Translations under genes and position numbers: made by a program
Assembly (NCBI GenBank): GCA_023415915.1
Contig: JAEZIZ010000084.1
Span: 1 to 60,642, forward strand
Length of the DNA: 60,642 nt
Source of the DNA: Bacillota bacterium
Lineage (GTDB): Bacteria > Bacillota > Clostridia > Christensenellales > SZUA-584
Reading direction: 5' to 3'
Shown here: piece by piece, positions 51,392 to 59,516 of the stretch
Numbering within the stretch: the stretch's first letter is position 1
Layout: the number at the start of each line of letters is the position of its first letter
Notes under the pieces: generated by a model
What the model was told of the DNA's origin: nothing
The model's database searches: none
Seen by the model: the letters and a program-made list of their open reading frames with translations, nothing else

Positions 51392-52177
51392 ATGATAATA
51401 GACTTTCATGCGCACTGCTTTGCGGACAAGATAGCTTCGAGGGCTATTGGCGTGCTCGAAGAGAAAAGCGGCCTTAAAACGATACACGACGGAACGGTAC
51501 AAGGTATAAAAAACTATATGCGTTCGTGCGGCGTAGATAAAAGCGTGATACTGCCCGTCGCGACAAACCCCTCTCAGGTGCCTATAATCAACGCGTGGGC
51601 AAAGGAAAGCGCAGACGACGAGCTTTATTTCTTCGGAGCCGTGCATCCCGACGACGCCGATTTTTACGGCACCGTCGAGAAACTCAAAAGCGAAGGCTTT
51701 ATAGGCGTTAAGATGCACCCCGATTACCAGCTCTTTTACGCGGACGAGAAAAGGATGATGCCTCTTTATGAAGCGCTGCGCGACTCAGGGCTTATACTCG
51801 CACTGCACTGCGGCCTTGACAACGTATACCCCGTCCCCATCCACTGCACGCCGATTATGATACGCAAGATAATAGACAATGTTCCGGGCATTAAGATGAT
51901 ACTTGCCCATATGGGCGGCCACGCGCTTTGGCGCGACGCCGAACAGCTGCTCATCGGATTGCCCGTATATATAGACACATGCTATTCGCAGTACGCGCTG
52001 CCGCCTTCGGACATGGAGCGTATGATAAAAAAGCACGGTTCGGAGCGCGTGCTGTTCGGCACCGATTCGCCGTGGAAGAGGGCGGACGACGAGATACAAA
52101 GGATACGCGCGCTTAACCTTGCGCAAAGCGACATAGACAACATATTGTATAAGAACGCGCTTGCGCTTATCGGATAG
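51392..52177 (+). CDS. amidohydrolase-family metallohydrolase, copy 1
   Basis: This 261-residue TIM-barrel metallohydrolase belongs to the amidohydrolase_2 group. Metal-site motifs are DFHAHCF (residues 4-10), GVKMHPDYQ, ALHCGLD, LAHMGGH and the final aspartate in GTDSPW. Members include decarboxylases and hydrolases of small carboxylates or lactones; the substrate is unknown. The ATG follows GGAGAAG. A paralogue of the same length starts 94 bp after its stop. Confidence 0.84.
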   Translation: MIIDFHAHCFADKIASRAIGVLEEKSGLKTIHDGTVQGIKNYMRSCGVDKSVILPVATNPSQVPIINAWAKESADDELYFFGAVHPDDADFYGTVEKLKSEGFIGVKMHPDYQLFYADEKRMMPLYEALRDSGLILALHCGLDNVYPVPIHCTPIMIRKIIDNVPGIKMILAHMGGHALWRDAEQLLIGLPVYIDTCYSQYALPPSDMERMIKKHGSERVLFGTDSPWKRADDEIQRIRALNLAQSDIDNILYKNALALIG

Positions 52178-52271
52178 CGGCGCTGTTGATAAACAAGCGG
52201 GCTTGGAGTAAAATATAGAAAAATACTCCATCACAATAAGCCCGCTGGATAAATCTAAACGGAGACGGCAT

Positions 52272-53057
52272 ATGGTCATTGATTTCCACGCCCACTGCTT
52301 CCCCGATTCGCTCGCGGGAAAGGCGATAGCGGGGCTTGAGAAGAACTGCGGCATCAAGGCAGTGCACGACGGTACGATAAGCGGACTGAAAAGCTATATG
52401 AAAGCGTGCGGAGTCGATAAAAGCGTGGTACTGCCCGTTGCAACAAAGCCCTCCCAGGTAAAAACTATAAACGAGTGGGCAAAAAACAACGGCGATGATT
52501 CTCTTATATTTTTCGGCGCTGTACATCCCGACGACGCCGATTTTTATGACGTCGTGCTAAAGCTTAAAGACGATGGTTTTCGCGGCGTCAAGCTGCATCC
52601 CGATTACCAGGGTTTCTTCGCGGACGAGAAAAGGATGATGCCGCTTTACGAAGCGCTGCGCGACGCGGGGCTTTTAATCGTATTTCACGCGGGCCTCGAT
52701 ATCGGCCTGCCTTCGCCCGTGCACTGCACTCCGCTGATGATTAAGAACATACTTAAGTCGATAAAAGGCATACGTATTGTTGCCGCCCACATGGGCTCCC
52801 ACGCTCTTTGGCGTGACACCGAAGAACTGCTTTGCGGCCTGCCTTTGTATCTTGATACGTCGTATTCGCAGTATATGCTTGATAAGGAATGTATGCAACG
52901 CATGATAGGCAAGCATGGCGCAGAAAACGTGCTGTTCGGCACGGATTCGCCCTGGACAAGCGCGGACGTTGAGATCGAAAAAATTACTTCTCTTGGCCTT
53001 CCGCAAAGCGATATCGATAAATTGCTGTATTTGAACGCTTTATCTCTCATCTCTTAG
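52272..53057 (+). CDS. amidohydrolase-family metallohydrolase, copy 2
   Basis: This 261-residue protein is a tandem paralogue of the preceding gene, identical in length and colinear throughout. Metal motifs DFHAHCF, GVKLHPDYQ, VFHAGLD, AAHMGSH and GTDSPW are kept. One visible difference is HAGLD for HCGLD in the active-site region, and IGLPSPVHCTPLM for VYPVPIHCTPIM nearby, so substrate choice may have diverged. The ATG follows ACGGAGACG. Confidence 0.84.
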   Translation: MVIDFHAHCFPDSLAGKAIAGLEKNCGIKAVHDGTISGLKSYMKACGVDKSVVLPVATKPSQVKTINEWAKNNGDDSLIFFGAVHPDDADFYDVVLKLKDDGFRGVKLHPDYQGFFADEKRMMPLYEALRDAGLLIVFHAGLDIGLPSPVHCTPLMIKNILKSIKGIRIVAAHMGSHALWRDTEELLCGLPLYLDTSYSQYMLDKECMQRMIGKHGAENVLFGTDSPWTSADVEIEKITSLGLPQSDIDKLLYLNALSLIS

Positions 53058-53058
53058 G

Positions 53059-53088
53059 CTGACACGTTTCGCTGTTTGGTCATATTAT
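53059..53088 (+). promoter_or_regulatory. promoter of the mazF-like gene
   Basis: CTGACA (53059-53064), an 18-base spacer and TATTAT (53083-53088) lie between the amidohydrolase stop and the mazF ATG at 53126, so the toxin gene has its own transcription. Confidence 0.55.
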
Positions 53089-53125
53089 ATTAATGGAGAC
53101 CAACAGAGTATATGCGGGGTGAAAT

Positions 53126-53470
53126 ATGATAGAGCGAGGAGATATATACTATGCGGATTTAAACCCCGTCACCGGATCGGAACAGGGCGGCATACGGCCC
53201 GTGCTGGTGATACAGAACGATACCGGCAACAGGTTCAGCCCTACGGTAATAGTAGCCGCGATAACGTCCAATCTGGGAAAAGCGCGTTTGCCTACGCATA
53301 TCGTCATTGAAGAAGATGCGCTGTCTGAAAAAAGCGTTGTTCTATTGGAACAGATAAGAACAATCGACAAAACAAGACTGATAAAGAAATTGGGACGGCT
53401 TAGCGAAAAGGATATGCTTCGCATCGACGAGGCGATATCGGTAAGCATGGGGTTTGATAAAACCAAGTAA
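53126..53470 (+). CDS. mazF: MazF/PemK-family endoribonuclease toxin
   Basis: This 114-residue protein is closest to the Firmicute MazF/EndoA type, which cuts mRNA at short sequences. RGDIYYADLNPVTGSEQGGIRPVLVIQND is the conserved N-terminal strand-loop region including the catalytic arginine, and SEKSVVLLEQIRTIDKTRL is the second conserved segment. It is intact. No MazE-like antitoxin gene lies upstream (68-bp gap after an amidohydrolase) or downstream, so the partner must be elsewhere or absent. Confidence 0.92.
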   Translation: MIERGDIYYADLNPVTGSEQGGIRPVLVIQNDTGNRFSPTVIVAAITSNLGKARLPTHIVIEEDALSEKSVVLLEQIRTIDKTRLIKKLGRLSEKDMLRIDEAISVSMGFDKTK

Positions 53471-53576
53471 TTTGGCAAAACTATGGGCGGAAGATATATT
53501 CTTCCGCCTCACAATTACACCTGAGGCGCCGCCCGGGATTCGGGCAGCCGTAAACAAAAAGGCGGCAAGGAGGCAT

Positions 53577-54398
53577 ATGAAACAAAAGGTAAAAGACTAC
53601 GTTATAATGACTATAGGCGTAGGCATTGCGGTTGCGGGACTCAATCTTTTTCTTGTGCCCAACAAGATAGCCGCGGGAGGCATAAGCGGCATAGCCACCA
53701 TATTTTATTACATATTCAAACTTCCCTTGGGCGTTTCGATAGCCGCGCTCAATGTGCCGCTATTTATATTCGGAGTTAAAATCGTCGGGAAAACGTTCGC
53801 GATAAGGACCGCCTATTCTTTGATACTCTACTCGGTGCTCGCGGAGGTAATACCGATACCCGATAACCACGATATATTCTTAGGCTGCGTTTACGGCGGC
53901 GTGCTTATGGGAGCAGGAATAGGGCTCGTTGTGCGGGTTGGCGGAAGCACGGGCGGCACTGATATGGCGGCAAGGATGCTCAGCGCCGCAACAAAGAACA
54001 TAAGCATTGCCGCGTGCATGTTCGCGCTGGATTTTGTCGTTATAGCCGCGGCAGGCGCATTGTTCGAGCCTACGGCGGCTCTTTATGCGATAGCGTCTCT
54101 TTATGTGTCCGCAAAGCTGATAGATTTCTTAACGGTGGGCCTCAGCGAAGCGAAAGCTTTTTACATAATCTCCGATAAGAGCGACGAGATAGCGGCGGCA
54201 ATAATGAAGCAGATGGACAGAGGCGTTACGTCTCTTAAAGCCAAAGGAGTTTACAGCGGCAAAGACAGGAACGTGCTGCTGTGCGTACTGCAATGGCGCA
54301 CCGAAGGCCCGAGGCTCAAGCGCCTTGTCAAGAGCATAGACGAAAAAGCTTTCGTTATCGTCGCCGATGTAAAGGAAGTGCTCGGCGAAGGCTTTTAG
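53577..54398 (+). CDS. YitT-family membrane protein (DUF2179 C-terminus)
   Basis: This 273-residue protein has five or six transmembrane helices (about 8-28, 45-70, 75-95, 105-125, 145-190) with the conserved GISGIATIFYYIFKLPLG and GGSTGGTDMAA segments. A cytoplasmic DUF2179 domain (about 215-273; AFYIISDKSDEIAAAIM, DRGVTSLKAKGVYSG) follows. Function is unknown; transport is suspected. The ATG at 53577 follows AAGGAGG closely; an earlier in-frame ATG at 53454 overlaps mazF and lacks a ribosome site. Confidence 0.87.
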   Translation: MKQKVKDYVIMTIGVGIAVAGLNLFLVPNKIAAGGISGIATIFYYIFKLPLGVSIAALNVPLFIFGVKIVGKTFAIRTAYSLILYSVLAEVIPIPDNHDIFLGCVYGGVLMGAGIGLVVRVGGSTGGTDMAARMLSAATKNISIAACMFALDFVVIAAAGALFEPTAALYAIASLYVSAKLIDFLTVGLSEAKAFYIISDKSDEIAAAIMKQMDRGVTSLKAKGVYSGKDRNVLLCVLQWRTEGPRLKRLVKSIDEKAFVIVADVKEVLGEGF

Positions 54399-54470
54399 CA
54401 GTTTCGTAAACTTTTTGTAGCATGTATTCTAAAAAACGCACAAAAAGATAAAAATTTTAATTATTATTTA

Positions 54471-54500
54471 TTGTTCTATATGCGGGTTTGGTGGTATTAT
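54471..54500 (+). promoter_or_regulatory. candidate promoter of the DUF308 gene
   Basis: TTGTTC (54471-54476), an 18-base spacer and TATTAT (54495-54500) are about 40 bases before the ATG. A second TATAAT at 54514-54519 lacks a -35 at the right distance. Confidence 0.4.
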
Positions 54501-54540
54501 CAATTATAACCATTATAATATCAGGGAAGAGAGGAGTTCA

Positions 54541-55098
54541 ATGAGATCAGGTCAAAAAGGCGCTTCATGGTTGTTTGATATCGTAATTGGCGTGCTAATT
54601 ATCGCAGCGGGTATATACTTGCTCGTATCCCCTTCAAACGGGAACAACGTACTGAGTACTCTCGTGGGTATCGGTGTATTAATATACTGTATATACAACA
54701 TATTCAAAGCGATACAGTCCAAGAATGACAACCGGCTTTTTATACCGTATCTCGCACAAGGCCTGCTTGACATCGTACTGCTGCTTCTTTTGATAACCAT
54801 ACCGAACACGCCCCAGCTCGTAGGCATAATAATCGCCTGCTGGCTTATAGTTTTCGGATTCTTTGAGATAATACATGCCAGGAGGAGCGAAGAGAGCAGA
54901 CGCCGTTTAAGAAACGGAACGCTGCTCATACTTGCAGGCATAGGGGTTCTCGTGATACCGCTGCTGCTCCAGCTGCACTCGGTGATATTCATCGGAATAG
55001 TAGCTCTTATAATAGGCGTGGTTAAAACGGTGCAGGGGCTGCATTACAAGGTAAAAACAGACGAGCGTACGTCGGGCGGAAGGTCCAATCTGTATTAA
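54541..55098 (+). CDS. DUF308/HdeD-family membrane protein
   Basis: This 185-residue integral membrane protein has six hydrophobic segments arranged as pairs, with the repeated LLxGIxxLxxGI-type pattern of the HdeD/DUF308 family (VLIIAAGIYLLVSP; IIACWLIVFGFFEIIHA; LILAGIGVLVIPLLL). The enterobacterial member HdeD helps acid resistance; the role in Firmicutes is unknown. The charged segment HARRSEESRRRLRNG lies at a cytoplasmic loop. AGAGAGGAG precedes the ATG. Confidence 0.82.
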   Translation: MRSGQKGASWLFDIVIGVLIIAAGIYLLVSPSNGNNVLSTLVGIGVLIYCIYNIFKAIQSKNDNRLFIPYLAQGLLDIVLLLLLITIPNTPQLVGIIIACWLIVFGFFEIIHARRSEESRRRLRNGTLLILAGIGVLVIPLLLQLHSVIFIGIVALIIGVVKTVQGLHYKVKTDERTSGGRSNLY

Positions 55099-55104
55099 GG
55101 CTGA

Positions 55105-55133
55105 TTGACATAACCAAAACGGCGTCATATAAT
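55105..55133 (+). promoter_or_regulatory. consensus sigma-A promoter of thrS
   Basis: TTGACA (55105-55110), a 17-base spacer and TATAAT (55128-55133) are perfect matches, about 50 bases before the T-box leader. Confidence 0.92.
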
Positions 55134-55179
55134 TCATAATAATATTTGTGCTGGGACAAGTAACCGGGCATAACACGCG

Positions 55180-55363
55180 TTTTTAAGAGACGGACACACC
55201 ATAGGGCTGCAAGTGTGCCGGGCGCGATGCAACGGCGAAACCACCCTTGCGCTTTACGGGTTAAGCCTCCTTACCGGCTTACAGAGTTGCCGTCATTTTG
55301 ACGGAACATGGGTGGAACCGCGGTGGAGAATCGTCCCATGTGCTTTTAGCACATGGGTTTTTT
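55180..55363 (+). ncRNA. T-box leader of thrS (threonine-tRNA riboswitch)
   Basis: The leader has the conserved T-box sequence GGGTGGAACCGCGG (about 55310-55323), a GC-rich stem I region from about 55190, and a terminator hairpin. A candidate specifier is ACC (Thr) at 55240-55242, followed by the usual purine. Uncharged tRNA-Thr would pair with the T-box bulge and stabilise the antiterminator, raising thrS expression. The specifier position is my reading of the fold and is less certain than the T-box itself. Confidence 0.92.
55335..55363 (+). terminator. T-box regulated terminator
   Basis: CCCATGTGC, TTTTA and GCACATGGG form a perfect 9-bp stem followed by six Ts, 35 bases before the thrS ATG. 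It competes with the antiterminator made by the T-box sequence. Confidence 0.92.
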
Positions 55364-55397
55364 ATTTAAGCTTAGTTTGGGTTAAAGGAGAGAACAA

Positions 55398-57299
55398 ATG
55401 AAAATAACGTTGGCTGACGGGGCGGTCAGAGAATTTCCGGGCGGCATGAGCGCTATCGATATAGCGGGCGAAATATCAAGCAAGCTCACAAAAAAGGCTC
55501 TCGCCGCGAAAATAAACGATAAGGTGCGCGACCTTGATACCGTGATTGACGGCGATGTTAAGCTCGAGATTTTAACATTCAACGACGAGGAGGGCAAGAA
55601 AGCGCTTTGGCATACCGCTTCGCATGTAATGGCGCAGGCGGTAAAGCGGCTTTATCCTGACGCAAAGCTCGCAATAGGCCCTGCGATAGATACCGGGTTT
55701 TATTACGACTTCGACGTAGAGACGCCTTTTACTCCCGAAGACCTCGAGCGTATTGAAAAAGAGATGCGCAAAATAGTCGAGGAAAACTTAAAAGTCGAAA
55801 GGTTTGAGCTTGAGCGCGGCAAGGCGCTGGAGTTTATGAAAGACGAGCCCTATAAGCAGGAATTGATACGCGACCTGCCCGAGGGCGAGACCATAAGCTT
55901 CTACAAACAGGGAGAGTTTACAGATCTCTGCGCGGGGCCGCATGTCCCCTCCACGGGTAAGGTTAAGTCATTCAAGCTCTTGAATCTCGCGGGCGCATAC
56001 TGGCGCGGCAACGAGAAAAACAAGATGCTTACAAGAATATACGGAACCGCTTTTGAAAAGCAGGCGGAGCTTGAGGAATACCTCTTCAGGATCGAGGAAG
56101 CCAAAAAGCGCGACCACCGCAAGCTGGGGCGCGAACTCGATTTATTCAGCCTGCACGAAGAAGGCCCGGGATTTCCCTTTTATCATCCCAAGGGCATGGT
56201 GCTGATGAACTGCCTTATAGATTTCTGGCGCGAAGAGCATATAAAAAGGGGCTATCAGGAGATAAAAACGCCCATAATACTCGACCGCGAGCTTTGGCTT
56301 CGTTCCGGCCACTGGGATCATTATAAAGAGAACATGTATTTTACGAAGATAGACGAGCGCGATTTTGCGGTAAAGCCTATGAACTGCCCTGGCGGAATGC
56401 TGATGTTCAAAAGAAAGATATACAGCTACCGTGATCTCCCCGTTAAGCTCGCGGAACTCGGGCTGGTGCACAGGCACGAAATTTCCGGCGCGCTGCACGG
56501 GCTAATGCGGGTGCGCTGCTTTACTCAGGACGACGCGCACATATTTATGACCCGCGAGCAGATAAAGCAGGAAGTATTGAATGTAATGGAGCTTACCGAC
56601 TACTTCTATAAGGTGTTCGGATACAAGTATTATCTGGAGCTTTCCACAAGGCCGGAGAACAGCATGGGCTCCGACGAGGATTGGGAATTGGCCACCAACG
56701 CGTTAAAGGAAGTATTGACCGAGCAGGGCTTTGCCTTTAAGATAAACGAAGGCGATGGAGCGTTTTACGGGCCAAAGATAGACTTCCATCTCGAAGATTC
56801 CATAGGGCGCACATGGCAGTGCGGCACTATACAGCTCGATTTCCAGATGCCCGAACGCTTTGATTTGAGCTATGTAGGCGAAGACGGTGAAAAGCACCGC
56901 CCCGTGATGATACACCGCGTCGTTTTCGGAAGCATAGACCGCTTCATAGGCATACTGACGGAGCACTGCGCAGGCGCTTTCCCGCTTTGGTGCGCGCCCG
57001 TACAGGTAATCGTAATGTCGTTAACCGGCAGGACCGAAGAGCAAGCAAAAAGCATAAGCGAACAGCTTACCGGGCTTGGTTTCCGCTGCGAGTGTGATAT
57101 ACGCAATGAGAAGATAGGGTTTAAAATCAGGGAAGCGCAAAACCAGAAGATTCCCTATATGCTGGTCATCGGCGACAAGGAAGTAGAAGAAAACGTCGTA
57201 GCCGTTCGCAAGAGGAAGCAGGGAGATATCGGCAAAATGGAGCTTTCGGCTTTTATTGAAATGATGAATAAGCAAATCAAAGAAAAGTCCAACGAATAG
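55398..57299 (+). CDS. thrS: threonine--tRNA ligase
   Basis: This 633-residue class II synthetase charges tRNA-Thr. Domains in order: TGS (about 1-60), editing SAD domain with HTASHVMAQAV and the later DLCAGPHV motif, catalytic core with MNCPGGM (zinc cysteine), LGLVHRHEISGALHGL (motif 2 region with HE) and GSIDRFIGIL (motif 3), and an anticodon-binding domain (about 530-633). Full length and complete. Controlled by the T-box leader. AAAGGAGAGAAC precedes the ATG. Confidence 0.98.
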   Translation: MKITLADGAVREFPGGMSAIDIAGEISSKLTKKALAAKINDKVRDLDTVIDGDVKLEILTFNDEEGKKALWHTASHVMAQAVKRLYPDAKLAIGPAIDTGFYYDFDVETPFTPEDLERIEKEMRKIVEENLKVERFELERGKALEFMKDEPYKQELIRDLPEGETISFYKQGEFTDLCAGPHVPSTGKVKSFKLLNLAGAYWRGNEKNKMLTRIYGTAFEKQAELEEYLFRIEEAKKRDHRKLGRELDLFSLHEEGPGFPFYHPKGMVLMNCLIDFWREEHIKRGYQEIKTPIILDRELWLRSGHWDHYKENMYFTKIDERDFAVKPMNCPGGMLMFKRKIYSYRDLPVKLAELGLVHRHEISGALHGLMRVRCFTQDDAHIFMTREQIKQEVLNVMELTDYFYKVFGYKYYLELSTRPENSMGSDEDWELATNALKEVLTEQGFAFKINEGDGAFYGPKIDFHLEDSIGRTWQCGTIQLDFQMPERFDLSYVGEDGEKHRPVMIHRVVFGSIDRFIGILTEHCAGAFPLWCAPVQVIVMSLTGRTEEQAKSISEQLTGLGFRCECDIRNEKIGFKIREAQNQKIPYMLVIGDKEVEENVVAVRKRKQGDIGKMELSAFIEMMNKQIKEKSNE

Positions 57300-57320
57300 C
57301 AAGCAGTCTATTTGCAGTAA

Positions 57321-57348
57321 GGGCGCGGTATCGCGCCCTGTTTTTATT
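57321..57348 (+). terminator. intrinsic terminator after thrS
   Basis: GGGCGCG, GTAT, CGCGCCC form a 7-bp stem followed by TGTTTTTATT, 22 bases past the thrS stop. Confidence 0.9.
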
Positions 57349-57396
57349 TATAAGGAATACAATTGTACTTATTGGTAAATCATGATACATAGAAAA

Positions 57397-57430
57397 CCCA
57401 TCAAGCCTCATGGCTTGCCTGGGACCCCGT
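57397..57430 (+). repeat. palindromic repeat, ACCCC family
   Basis: CCCATCAAGCC...GGCTTGCCTGGG is followed by ACCCCGT, as in the other copies. It lies 20 bases upstream of the SIMPL gene start, inside its leader. Confidence 0.65.
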
Positions 57431-57449
57431 AATAAAGGAGGACAAAAGA

Positions 57450-58217
57450 ATGGATAATAAGAAAACCACTGTACTGCTTTACGTTACACTTACGCTTGTT
57501 GCGATTACGCTTGGGTGTGTGTTTATCTCGGGCAGCGCAAAAGCCGTCGCCGCTACTACAGCCGGAACAGCCGACGACCCCGCCGAAGACTCGATTACCG
57601 TTTTCGGGCAGGGCGTCGTATATATCAAGCCGGATGTAGCCTATATAACACTTGGCTACGAGAACCTGGACAAGGACCCTAAAAAAGCCCAGGATGACAA
57701 CAGCGCGCAGATGGACAAGATAATAAAGGCTGTAAAAGATGCAGGCATAGAAGACGCTGATATACAGACTTCCCGGTACAACGTCAATCAAGACTACGAC
57801 TATGTCAACGATAAAAAAGAAATATTAGGCTACAGGGTAACAAACACGATACTCGTAACTGTCAAAGACGTCGCCAAAGCGGGAGACGTCATAAAGGCGG
57901 CGTACGACGCGGGCTCAAATCTTTTCGACGGTATAACGTTCGACATAATAAAGAGGCAGGAATCGTATCTTAAGGCTTTGGACATAGCGATGGAAAGAGC
58001 CAAAGAAAAGGCGGAAAAGCTCGCCCGGGGCTCGGGGCGCAGCATCACGGGTGTAATAAACATAGTCGAATCCTCTCCGGCTTATTCCCCGTATTACACG
58101 TTATCGAACTTCGCGTATGCGCAGCCGGCGGCCGCGGCCGATAACGCGGGAGGCGCCATATCGTCCGGCGAACTGCAAATATCCGCGACAGTAAACGTGA
58201 CTTACCGCTTAAACTGA
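57450..58217 (+). CDS. SIMPL-domain (DUF541) secreted protein
   Basis: This 255-residue protein has an N-terminal signal peptide (hydrophobic 7-27, AKAVAA near a likely cleavage site) and a SIMPL/DUF541 domain (about 45-250). SITVFGQGVVYIKPDVAYITLGYE, the QTSRYNVNQDYDY strand, and LDIAMERAKEKAEKLARGSG helix are the family signatures. Exported and probably wall- or membrane-associated. Family members are linked to outer-surface structures, but no clear biochemical role exists. AAAGGAGG precedes the ATG. Confidence 0.87.
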   Translation: MDNKKTTVLLYVTLTLVAITLGCVFISGSAKAVAATTAGTADDPAEDSITVFGQGVVYIKPDVAYITLGYENLDKDPKKAQDDNSAQMDKIIKAVKDAGIEDADIQTSRYNVNQDYDYVNDKKEILGYRVTNTILVTVKDVAKAGDVIKAAYDAGSNLFDGITFDIIKRQESYLKALDIAMERAKEKAEKLARGSGRSITGVINIVESSPAYSPYYTLSNFAYAQPAAAADNAGGAISSGELQISATVNVTYRLN

Positions 58218-58236
58218 CAGGTAAGCAAATATCATC

Positions 58237-58260
58237 GGGCGCATACGCGCCCGTTTTTTT
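58237..58260 (+). terminator. intrinsic terminator after the SIMPL gene
   Basis: GGGCGC, ATAC, GCGCCC form a 6-bp stem, followed by G and seven Ts, 19 bases past the stop. Confidence 0.9.
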
Positions 58261-58283
58261 AGGCTGTCAAAGAAGCACTTTAG

Positions 58284-58366
58284 TGTCATTCAGAAGGAGC
58301 GAAGCGACTGAAGAATCCTTTTAGAGATACTTACTATAAGATTCCCCACTGCGTTCGGAATGACGA
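58284..58366. repeat. dispersed repeat, TGTCATTC...GAATGACA type, copy 1
   Basis: The unit begins TGTCATTCAGAA, contains GAGCGAAGCGACTGAAGAATC and a complementary GATTC segment, and ends with TTCGGAATGAC, so its ends are inverted. The spacer 58218-58552 holds this unit, a second one and two terminators, and no gene. Confidence 0.75.
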
Positions 58367-58412
58367 AAGGAGGTTAGGCGGCCACCCTTCAGTCGCTATG
58401 CGTCGCAACTTG

Positions 58413-58494
58413 TGTCATTCAGAACGAGTAGAGCGAGTGAAGAATCTTTTCAATATACTTAATTTAAGATTCCTCATTTACATTCGGAATGACA
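58413..58494. repeat. dispersed repeat, TGTCATTC...GAATGACA type, copy 2
   Basis: This is a direct second copy of the unit at 58284-58366, 46 bp downstream and about 80% similar by eye, with the same inverted ends. Repeats of this form recur between genes in many anaerobic bacteria. Confidence 0.75.
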
Positions 58495-58515
58495 AAAGAG
58501 GGTTTTGCAACATAC

Positions 58516-58541
58516 TAAAAAGGACACCTTCGCGTCCTTTA
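58516..58541 (-). terminator. intrinsic terminator of the peptidoglycan-binding protein gene
   Basis: The minus strand reads AAAGGACGC, GAAG, GTGTCCTTT and further Ts, a 9-bp stem with one G-T pair, 12 bases past the stop at 58553. Confidence 0.85.
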
Positions 58542-58552
58542 TTGCTTTATTG

Positions 58553-59446
58553 TTAAAATGTATCCTGCGACTCGTTTGCCGCACGCTTGACCATCTTTAG
58601 GTCTTCCTTGTCTACAAACCCAAACACGTCGGACGTGCAGCCATAGAAATACAGCGTGGTATGGCCTGCCATGGTATTATCCGATATCGTGTCTGCCCCG
58701 CTCGGATTTCCGAACAGCGACGCCGCGTAATTGGTTTCGCCTATAGTTACCACTACAGAGCGCTTTTCCCAGTTCGTCGCGCCTCCGAAGCATTCGAGAT
58801 ATTTATTGTAGTCTTCGGTAGTGGGCGTCTCGACGGTCGCAAGGTTTGTACCGCCCGTACGCGTCATGTTGAACGTTATTTCAGGTTTGTTCACGTCCGT
58901 TACCTTTACCGTTGTACCCACAGGAAACGCGGCGTTTATAGTCGCCCAATCGCCCAATACTCCGAATGTCGTAGGATTATCGTTAGCCGGTCCGGATATT
59001 ATGGATCCCGCGGCGGAAGGGCTAAGCGGCTTTCTTACGACGCCTTCCATAGCGAACAGCTTTGTATATGTCTGCTCGCCCACCCGTCCGTCCGGGTCGG
59101 CTCCGTTACTCGTTTGAAAGTCCTTAACCGCTTGCTGGGTCTTGCCGAAGAATTTTCCGGTAGCCCTGTAGTTGAAATACCCAAGGTCTCTTAAACGCAA
59201 CTGTACCCTTATCACATTAGGCCCTTCGTCGTTGAGCTTCAGCATTTGGAACCCCGTCGGCGCATTAGGGTCTGCGCTGTCCGTCGGTTGCGTGCTCTCC
59301 TCGGGAGACGTGCTTGGCGAAGGCGAGGCGTTATCCGCTGGCGACGGGTTGGGTGAAGCGCCCAAGGCCGTAGGTATCATCGCCGTAAAAACAAGCGCAA
59401 GCACGAACATTATAGCAAGAATACGTTTTATCATCGCCGTTTTCAT
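58553..59446 (-). CDS. exported peptidoglycan-binding-domain protein
   Basis: This 297-residue protein has a signal peptide (MKTAMIKRILAIMFVLALVF..., likely cut after ALGA), a Pro/Ser/Asp-rich linker (about 25-60), a PG_binding_1 domain (about 68-130; VIRVQLRLRDLGYFNYRATG) and an unrecognised C-terminal domain (about 155-290) with YAASLFGNPSG and HTTLYFYGCTSDVFGFV. The ATG at 59446 follows AAGAGGTC; a longer frame to 59551 overlaps the ABC-F gene. Cell-wall location is inferred. Confidence 0.78.
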   Translation of the reverse strand: MKTAMIKRILAIMFVLALVFTAMIPTALGASPNPSPADNASPSPSTSPEESTQPTDSADPNAPTGFQMLKLNDEGPNVIRVQLRLRDLGYFNYRATGKFFGKTQQAVKDFQTSNGADPDGRVGEQTYTKLFAMEGVVRKPLSPSAAGSIISGPANDNPTTFGVLGDWATINAAFPVGTTVKVTDVNKPEITFNMTRTGGTNLATVETPTTEDYNKYLECFGGATNWEKRSVVVTIGETNYAASLFGNPSGADTISDNTMAGHTTLYFYGCTSDVFGFVDKEDLKMVKRAANESQDTF

Positions 59447-59516
59447 ATAAGACCTCTTGTGCTTTTTTTCTATACTACCACAACCGGCTGAAAAAGTATA
59501 GGTATTTACTATTTGT

